NCBI RefSeq assembly: GCF_004331685.1
Contig: NZ_SJSM01000008.1
Coordinates: 62,001-126,000, forward strand
Source of the DNA: Pedobacter hiemivivus
GTDB taxonomy: Bacteria; Bacteroidota; Bacteroidia; Sphingobacteriales; Sphingobacteriaceae
Length of the DNA: 64,000 bases
Reading direction: 5' to 3'
Position numbers and translations under genes: made by a program. Below the pieces are notes generated by a model that did not search any database, was not told where the DNA came from, and saw only the letters and a list, made by a program, of their open reading frames with translations. Positions 60,379-64,000 of the stretch are shown piece by piece (the stretch's first letter is position 1; every line of letters begins with the position of its first letter).

Positions 60379-63300
60379 ATGTCTTACAAAAAGGATAATA
60401 AATTAAAAAGCAATTTCACCTCGATTACCATTAGTTTGGCATCGCCGGAGGCTATTTTAGAGCGCTCTAGTGGTGAGGTGTTAAAACCTGAGACTATCAA
60501 TTATCGTACTTACAAACCTGAGCGTGATGGTTTGTTTTGCGAGCGTATTTTTGGTCCGGTTAAAGATTACGAATGTCATTGCGGTAAATATAAACGTATC
60601 CGTTATAAAGGTATTGTTTGTGACCGTTGTGGTGTTGAGGTAACGGAAAAGAAAGTTCGTAGAGAACGTATGGGACACATTAATTTGGTAGTTCCTGTTG
60701 CGCATATCTGGTACTTCCGTTCATTACCAAATAAAATTGGATACTTATTAGGCTTACCAACAAAAAGACTTGACCTGATCATTTACTACGAGCGTTATGT
60801 AGTAATTCAGCCAGGTTTTATGGCCGAAGAAGGTATTCAATACATGGATTTCTTAACTGAAGAGGAGTATTTAGATATTCTTGATAAGTTGCCTAAAGAA
60901 AACCAATACCTGGATGATAAAGATCCTAACAAATTCATCGCCAAAATGGGTGCTGAAGCATTAGAAGATTTATTAAAACGTATTGATTTAGATACTTTAT
61001 CTTATAACTTACGCCACCAGGCTGCAAACGAGACTTCACAACAACGTAAAAATGAGGCTTTAAAACGCTTACAAGTTGTTGAGGCTTTCCGTGGTTCGAG
61101 ATCGCGTATTGAGAATAATCCTGAGTGGATGATCATTAAGATCGTTCCGGTTATTCCACCAGAATTACGTCCTTTAGTACCATTAGAAGGTGGTCGTTTT
61201 GCAACTTCAGATCTAAATGATTTGTATCGTCGTGTGATTATCCGTAACAACCGTTTGAAGCGTTTGATCGAGATCAAAGCTCCAGAGGTAATTTTGCGTA
61301 ACGAAAAACGTATGTTACAGGAAGCTGTAGATTCGTTATTTGATAACTCACGTAAAGTAAATGCTGTAAAAACTGAAGGTAACCGCGCTTTGAAATCCCT
61401 TTCTGATATCTTGAAAGGTAAACAAGGTCGTTTCCGTCAGAACTTATTAGGTAAACGTGTGGATTATTCTGCTCGTTCGGTCATTGTTGTAGGTCCAAAC
61501 CTTAAATTACACGAGTGCGGTTTACCTAAGGATATGGCTGCTGAGCTATTCAAACCATTTATCATCCGTAAGATGATAGAAAGAGGTATTGTTAAAACAG
61601 TAAAATCTGCAAAGAAAATTGTAGACAGGAAAGATCCATTAGTTTGGGATATTCTTGAGAATGTTTTAAAAGGACACCCTGTATTACTGAATCGTGCGCC
61701 TACGTTGCACAGATTGGGTATCCAGTCGTTCCAGCCTAAATTGGTTGAAGGTAAAGCAATTCAATTACACCCTTTAGTGTGTACAGCTTTTAACGCGGAT
61801 TTTGACGGTGACCAGATGGCAGTACATTTACCATTAGGGCACGCCGCAATCCTTGAAGCGCAAGTATTAATGCTTGCAGCACACAACATCTTGAACCCTG
61901 CAAACGGTACGCCTATTACTGTACCTTCTCAGGATATGGTTTTGGGTCTTTATTACATTACTAAAGGCCGTAGAACAGATGAAGGACGTGTAGTTAAAGG
62001 ACAAGATTTCTCTTTCTATTCTCCAGAAGAAGTTATCATTGCTTACAATGAGAAAATGATTGATCTTCATGCATTTATCAAGGTTAAGGTAAATGTTAAA
62101 TTAGAAGATGGTACGATCGTTAATAAATTGATGGAAACTACTGTTGGTCGTGTATTGTTTAACCAAATGGTACCGGTAGAAGTAGGTTATATCAACGAAT
62201 TGCTAACCAAGAAATCTTTAAGAGATATTATTGGTGAGATTGTTAAAATCACAGGTATGGCACGTGCAGCAAGGTTCCTTGACGACATTAAGGAATTAGG
62301 TTTCCAAATGGCCTTCCGCGGTGGTTTATCATTTAACTTGCAGGATGTAAACATCCCTGTTGAGAAGCAAGCGCTATTAGAGCAAGCATCTGCAGAAGTT
62401 GATGAGGTAAGAAACAACTATAACATGGGTTTCATTACCAACAACGAGCGTTACAACCAAATTATCGATATCTGGACTCGTATCAATAACAGATTAACAT
62501 CATTCGTGATGAATCAGTTATCGAGCGATAACCAAGGTTTCAACTCAGTATATATGATGTTGGACTCTGGAGCCCGTGGTTCGAAAGAGCAGATTCGTCA
62601 GCTATGCGGTATGCGTGGTTTGATGGCTAAGCCTCAGAAATCAGGTTCAGGTGGTGAGATTATTGAAAACCCGATCTTATCAAACTTTAAAGAAGGTCTG
62701 TCGGTATTAGAGTACTTTATCTCTACCCACGGTGCTCGTAAAGGTTTGGCGGATACGGCGTTAAAAACGGCTGATGCTGGTTACTTGACACGTCGTTTAC
62801 ATGATGTGGCACAGGATATGATCGTTAATTCTGCGGATTGCGGTACATTGAGAGGTATGTTTACCACTGCATTGAAAGATAATGAAGACATCGTTGAGCC
62901 ATTATATGACAGAATTTTGGGTCGTATTTCTCTACATGATGTATTCAATCCTTTAGATGGAAAGCTATTGGTTGGTGCTGGAGAGGATGTAACTGAAGAG
63001 ATTGCTAAAACAATTGAAGAGTCTCCTTTAGAAGGTATTGAAATTCGTTCGGTATTAACCTGCGAAAATAAAAGAGGCGTTTGTGCACTTTGCTACGGAC
63101 GTAACTTAGCAACTGGTAAGCGTGTTCAAAAAGGTGAGGCTGTTGGTGTAATTGCTGCACAGTCAATCGGTGAGCCGGGTACACAGTTAACATTACGTAC
63201 GTTCCACGTTGGGGGTACTGCATCGAACATCGCTGCAGAATCTCAGATCATGGCTAAATTTGATGGTGTCATCGAATTTGAAAACGTTCGTACTGTTGAA

Positions 63301-64000
63301 ACAAAAACTGAAGATGGCTTAACTAATATCGTATTGGGTCGTTCAGGTGAGTTCAAGATCGTTGAAGCTGTAACAGGCAAAGTGATCATGACGAATAACA
63401 TTCCTTATGGTTCATTCTTATACGTTCAGGATGGTGCTACCATCACTAAAGGTGATAGGATTTGTTCTTGGGATCCGTACAACGCGGTTATTATCTCGGA
63501 GTTTGCCGGTAAAATCGAATTTGACGCTATTATTGAGGGTGTAACCTTCCGTGAAGAGTCAGATGAGCAAACTGGTCACCGTGAGAAAGTAATTATCGAT
63601 ACCCGTGATAAAACTAAAAATCCTTCAGTAAGAGTTGTTGATAAGAAAGGTGAATTGATCCGTGGATATAACATCCCTGTTGGTGCACACATCGCAATTG
63701 ATGAAGGTGATATGGTTCAAACTGGTCAGATTTTAGTTAAGATACCTCGTACGACTGGAAAAACAAGGGATATTACGGGTGGTTTACCACGTGTAACTGA
63801 GCTTTTCGAAGCACGTAATCCATCTAACCCTGCTGTAGTAACAGAGATTGATGGTGTGGTAACGCTAGGTGGCGTGAAACGTGGTAATCGTGAGATGACT
63901 ATCGAATCTAAAGATGGTGAAGTTAAAAAATACCTTGTTCCATTGTCTAAACACATCCTGGTTCAGGATAATGACTTTGTAAAAGCAGGTATGCCTTTAT
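60379..64000 (+). CDS. rpoC: DNA-directed RNA polymerase beta' subunit (3' end missing)
   Basis: The first 1207 codons of the catalytic beta' subunit; the frame stays open to the window edge. It contains the N-terminal zinc site (ECHCGKYKRIRYKGIVCDRCG), RAPTLHRLGIQSFQPKL, the active-site NADFDGDQMAVHLPL with the three Mg-binding Asp, the second zinc site with CALCYGR, and the bridge/trigger region GEPGTQLTLRTFHVGG. It starts 87 bp after rpoB at ATG 60379. Confidence 0.97.
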   Translation, partial: MSYKKDNKLKSNFTSITISLASPEAILERSSGEVLKPETINYRTYKPERDGLFCERIFGPVKDYECHCGKYKRIRYKGIVCDRCGVEVTEKKVRRERMGHINLVVPVAHIWYFRSLPNKIGYLLGLPTKRLDLIIYYERYVVIQPGFMAEEGIQYMDFLTEEEYLDILDKLPKENQYLDDKDPNKFIAKMGAEALEDLLKRIDLDTLSYNLRHQAANETSQQRKNEALKRLQVVEAFRGSRSRIENNPEWMIIKIVPVIPPELRPLVPLEGGRFATSDLNDLYRRVIIRNNRLKRLIEIKAPEVILRNEKRMLQEAVDSLFDNSRKVNAVKTEGNRALKSLSDILKGKQGRFRQNLLGKRVDYSARSVIVVGPNLKLHECGLPKDMAAELFKPFIIRKMIERGIVKTVKSAKKIVDRKDPLVWDILENVLKGHPVLLNRAPTLHRLGIQSFQPKLVEGKAIQLHPLVCTAFNADFDGDQMAVHLPLGHAAILEAQVLMLAAHNILNPANGTPITVPSQDMVLGLYYITKGRRTDEGRVVKGQDFSFYSPEEVIIAYNEKMIDLHAFIKVKVNVKLEDGTIVNKLMETTVGRVLFNQMVPVEVGYINELLTKKSLRDIIGEIVKITGMARAARFLDDIKELGFQMAFRGGLSFNLQDVNIPVEKQALLEQASAEVDEVRNNYNMGFITNNERYNQIIDIWTRINNRLTSFVMNQLSSDNQGFNSVYMMLDSGARGSKEQIRQLCGMRGLMAKPQKSGSGGEIIENPILSNFKEGLSVLEYFISTHGARKGLADTALKTADAGYLTRRLHDVAQDMIVNSADCGTLRGMFTTALKDNEDIVEPLYDRILGRISLHDVFNPLDGKLLVGAGEDVTEEIAKTIEESPLEGIEIRSVLTCENKRGVCALCYGRNLATGKRVQKGEAVGVIAAQSIGEPGTQLTLRTFHVGGTASNIAAESQIMAKFDGVIEFENVRTVETKTEDGLTNIVLGRSGEFKIVEAVTGKVIMTNNIPYGSFLYVQDGATITKGDRICSWDPYNAVIISEFAGKIEFDAIIEGVTFREESDEQTGHREKVIIDTRDKTKNPSVRVVDKKGELIRGYNIPVGAHIAIDEGDMVQTGQILVKIPRTTGKTRDITGGLPRVTELFEARNPSNPAVVTEIDGVVTLGGVKRGNREMTIESKDGEVKKYLVPLSKHILVQDNDFVKAGMPL

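Overview
The window looks like a chromosomal segment of a Bacteroidota bacterium, most likely a member of Sphingobacteriaceae such as Pedobacter. The signs are promoters of the Bacteroidota type (TTG, about 19 nt, TAnnTTTG), almost no Shine-Dalgarno sequences, TonB-dependent receptors with N-terminal carboxypeptidase-like domains, a zapA-rny arrangement, and a tRNA-tuf-tRNA-secE-nusG-rplKAJL-rpoBC block. No insertion sequence, prophage or CRISPR array was seen.

Layout. 0-5.3 kb: the end of an unknown gene, a GH3 beta-glucosidase, and a minus-strand mlaEFD lipid-transport operon. 5.6-8.5 kb: ferritin, a tiny Lys/Cys-rich protein, thymidine kinase and a hypothetical protein. 8.5-14.1 kb: minus-strand mreB-mreC-mreD-mrdA-rodA cell-shape operon. 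14.2-17 kb: purH and purN, separated by a repeat-rich stretch and a decayed cytochrome c gene. 17.2-26.8 kb: an envelope redox locus with two tandem TlpA-like proteins, YceI, a di-heme peroxidase, a TonB receptor, a DUF4397-like lipoprotein and a Tat-exported superoxide dismutase whose reading frame is broken. 27-34 kb: rpsT, radC, an EEP nuclease/phosphatase, pheT, a coiled-coil protein, zapA, a candidate 6S RNA, rny and a DUF962 protein. 34.6-43.8 kb: a probable phosphate-stress neighbourhood. 44-51.2 kb: ComEA-like protein, apt, acyl-CoA dehydrogenase, rpsU, a hybrid histidine kinase, a Xer recombinase and hpf. 51.3-64 kb: four tRNAs, tuf, tRNA-Trp, secE, nusG, rplKAJL, rpoB and the first two thirds of rpoC.

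The most interesting signals are regulatory. Between 34.6 and 42 kb, heptamers close to TTAACAT repeat with an exact 11-bp period, like PhoB boxes. In three places the last heptamer ends exactly 8 nt before a TAnnTTTG element. Two of these precede a TonB receptor and a beta-helix lipoprotein. The third precedes no gene, but a roughly 75-nt stretch ending in a strong terminator: a candidate phosphate-responsive small RNA. The adjacent OlsF-like ornithine-lipid synthase fits a phosphate-sparing theme. Separately, a roughly 178-nt rod-shaped RNA ending in a T tract lies just after zapA, the classic position of 6S RNA.

All coordinates, motifs and base pairings were read by eye. No homology search or folding program was run.
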